Source: Sipunculus nudus (taxonomy: Eukaryota; Annelida; Sipuncula; Golfingiida; Sipunculidae). From it: DNA of 64,000 nucleotides. The notes beneath the pieces are model-generated. The model was given only the letters and a program-made list of their open reading frames with translations. It was not told the DNA's origin and searched no databases. The stretch covers positions 60,013,453 through 60,077,452 of the forward strand of contig CM049311.1 of the NCBI GenBank assembly GCA_026874595.1. Reading direction: 5' to 3'. The position numbers and the translations under genes were made by a program. The first letter of the stretch is position 1. Each line of letters opens with the position of its first letter. Shown here in pieces: positions 63,246 through 64,000 of the stretch.

Positions 63246-63906
63246 GAACCTCCACGAAGAGATGCAAGTATAAACGCTCGGGCAGCACCAATCGCGAGGT
63301 ACTCAAAGACAAAACCAAACACGTCATCAAGCAGATAGGTAAGAAAACGTGTAGTATTGTGACTGTGAGATGCATGTCATTATGGACAAGATTTATTTTG
63401 GGTAATATTTGGAGCACGGTCTCGTATGTTCTGATTCACTATAATTGTATCTCCTTCCGTCCTGATGTGTTGCGTTCAAATCTACAGAAAAAATGATGAG
63501 CAAAATCTCCATAAACGTCATGTATATCAAATTCCTGAGAGAGGATAAGGTTAAGCAACAGCTCAGGAAAAGTTGACACTTGAAGGGTTGTTGGAGGAAA
63601 CTGAGAATCTAAAGCGGTGGGCCACTGATTAACGACGTCTTTGGAACCTTTTGCTTATTCTACTTGACTATATTATACATGCTTAACGCATTTCTTTTAG
63701 GGTTTCCTGACCTGATCGCAGAAAGCCAGGCCCTGCGTGAGAGGAACAAGTGTAAGGTGTGTATGATGAATACGGTCGCCATCTTGTTCCTACCGTGCTG
63801 CCATCTAACCTGTTGTCTGGATTGTTTTCTGCTGCTACAGAAGTGCCCAGTTTGTCGTGCTCAGATCAAGGCCACCGTCAGGGTGTTTTACTCCATAGTT
63901 AACTGA
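63246..63906 (+). CDS. IAP-4: linker and RING exons of an IAP (partial)
   Basis: The linker exon 63246-63338 (TTTTAG| to ATAG|GTAAGA) is phase 1 at both ends and encodes a Lys/Arg-rich segment (TSTKRCKYKR...). The RING exon 63701-63906 (TTTTAG|, phase 1) encodes FPDLIAESQALRERNKC followed by RING ligands CKVC, CCHLTCC and KCPVC, ending VRVFYSIVN. The RING is almost the same as that of IAP-3, and the flank after the stop is shared too. No BIR exon is visible on this strand in the preceding 10 kb, so the 5' part is farther upstream, lost, or unrecognised. It could be an expressed RING-only or BIR-RING E3 ligase, or a decaying duplicate; the exons seen are intact. Confidence 0.75.
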
Positions 63907-63940
63907 GAGAACACCATCTTATGTACATTTAAATTTATTT

Positions 63941-64000
63941 TAGTCGCTACTTGGCTTTGTTCCCAGTCAGCCTGCCTTGCGCTCCCTTCCAAATGTAGAT
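63941..64000. repeat. First arm of the foldback repeat behind IAP-4
   Basis: AGTCGCTACTTGGC...CAGCCTGCCTTGCGCTC matches an arm of the element at 48708-48790. The window ends before a second arm could be seen. Confidence 0.6.

Overview
The window is metazoan nuclear DNA, most likely from a bivalve mollusc. Coding exons are short and separated by AT-rich introns with GT/AG borders. There are many (TA)n, (GA)n, (TG)n and poly-C/G tracts. Dispersed non-autonomous repeats are dense and carry TTTAGCTCAGCTGA and GTCCGTCGTCCG motifs, of a kind I associate with bivalve genomes. The lineage is an inference; no single sequence proves it.

All confident coding content belongs to one family, inhibitor-of-apoptosis (IAP/BIRC) proteins. 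IAP-1 (+, 19948-24856, seven coding exons, 653 codons) is complete and encodes BIR, BIR, UBA, an acidic then basic linker, and RING. IAP-2 (+, 43763-45369) is a short BIR-RING gene with unusual zinc-ligand spacing and a possibly broken N-terminus. IAP-3 (-, 52442-48824) is a complete short BIR-RING gene of 208 codons in three coding exons. IAP-4 (+, 63246-63906) shows only a basic linker exon and a RING exon. IAP-3 and IAP-4 have near-identical RING exons, similar 3' flanks and the same downstream repeat, so they are an inverted duplicate pair. All junctions around linker and RING exons are phase 1, so these exons are interchangeable cassettes. The expected role is ubiquitin-ligase control of caspases and immune signalling.

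Layout: 1-9.4 kb holds dispersed repeats and simple sequence. At 9.45-9.55 kb there is a TATA-box plus first-exon candidate of unknown identity. 9.6-19.4 kb holds an inverted-repeat element, a second long repeat copy and plain intergenic DNA. 19.5-24.9 kb is IAP-1. 27.1-29.3 kb is a tandem satellite with a 659-bp dimeric period. 30-34.3 kb holds a tandem segmental duplication, pogo-like MITEs and a long-TIR element. 34.3-43.4 kb is gene-poor. 43.5-45.4 kb is IAP-2. 48.1-53 kb is IAP-3 with repeats in and behind it. 53-63 kb is gene-poor and has a retroelement-like zinc-knuckle relic and an A-B...A'-B' duplication that marks a roughly 2.4-kb insertion. 63.2-63.9 kb is IAP-4.

Most non-coding structure comes from one dispersed repeat family (copies near 1.0, 4.6, 12.6, 32.7, 49.6, 50.3 and 57.5 kb, with related motifs in the satellite). 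It carries AGGTCA nuclear-receptor half-sites, one perfect inverted AGGTCA palindrome, and a conserved GTGGCGCCACC palindrome. All homologies were judged by eye; no database search or alignment was run.
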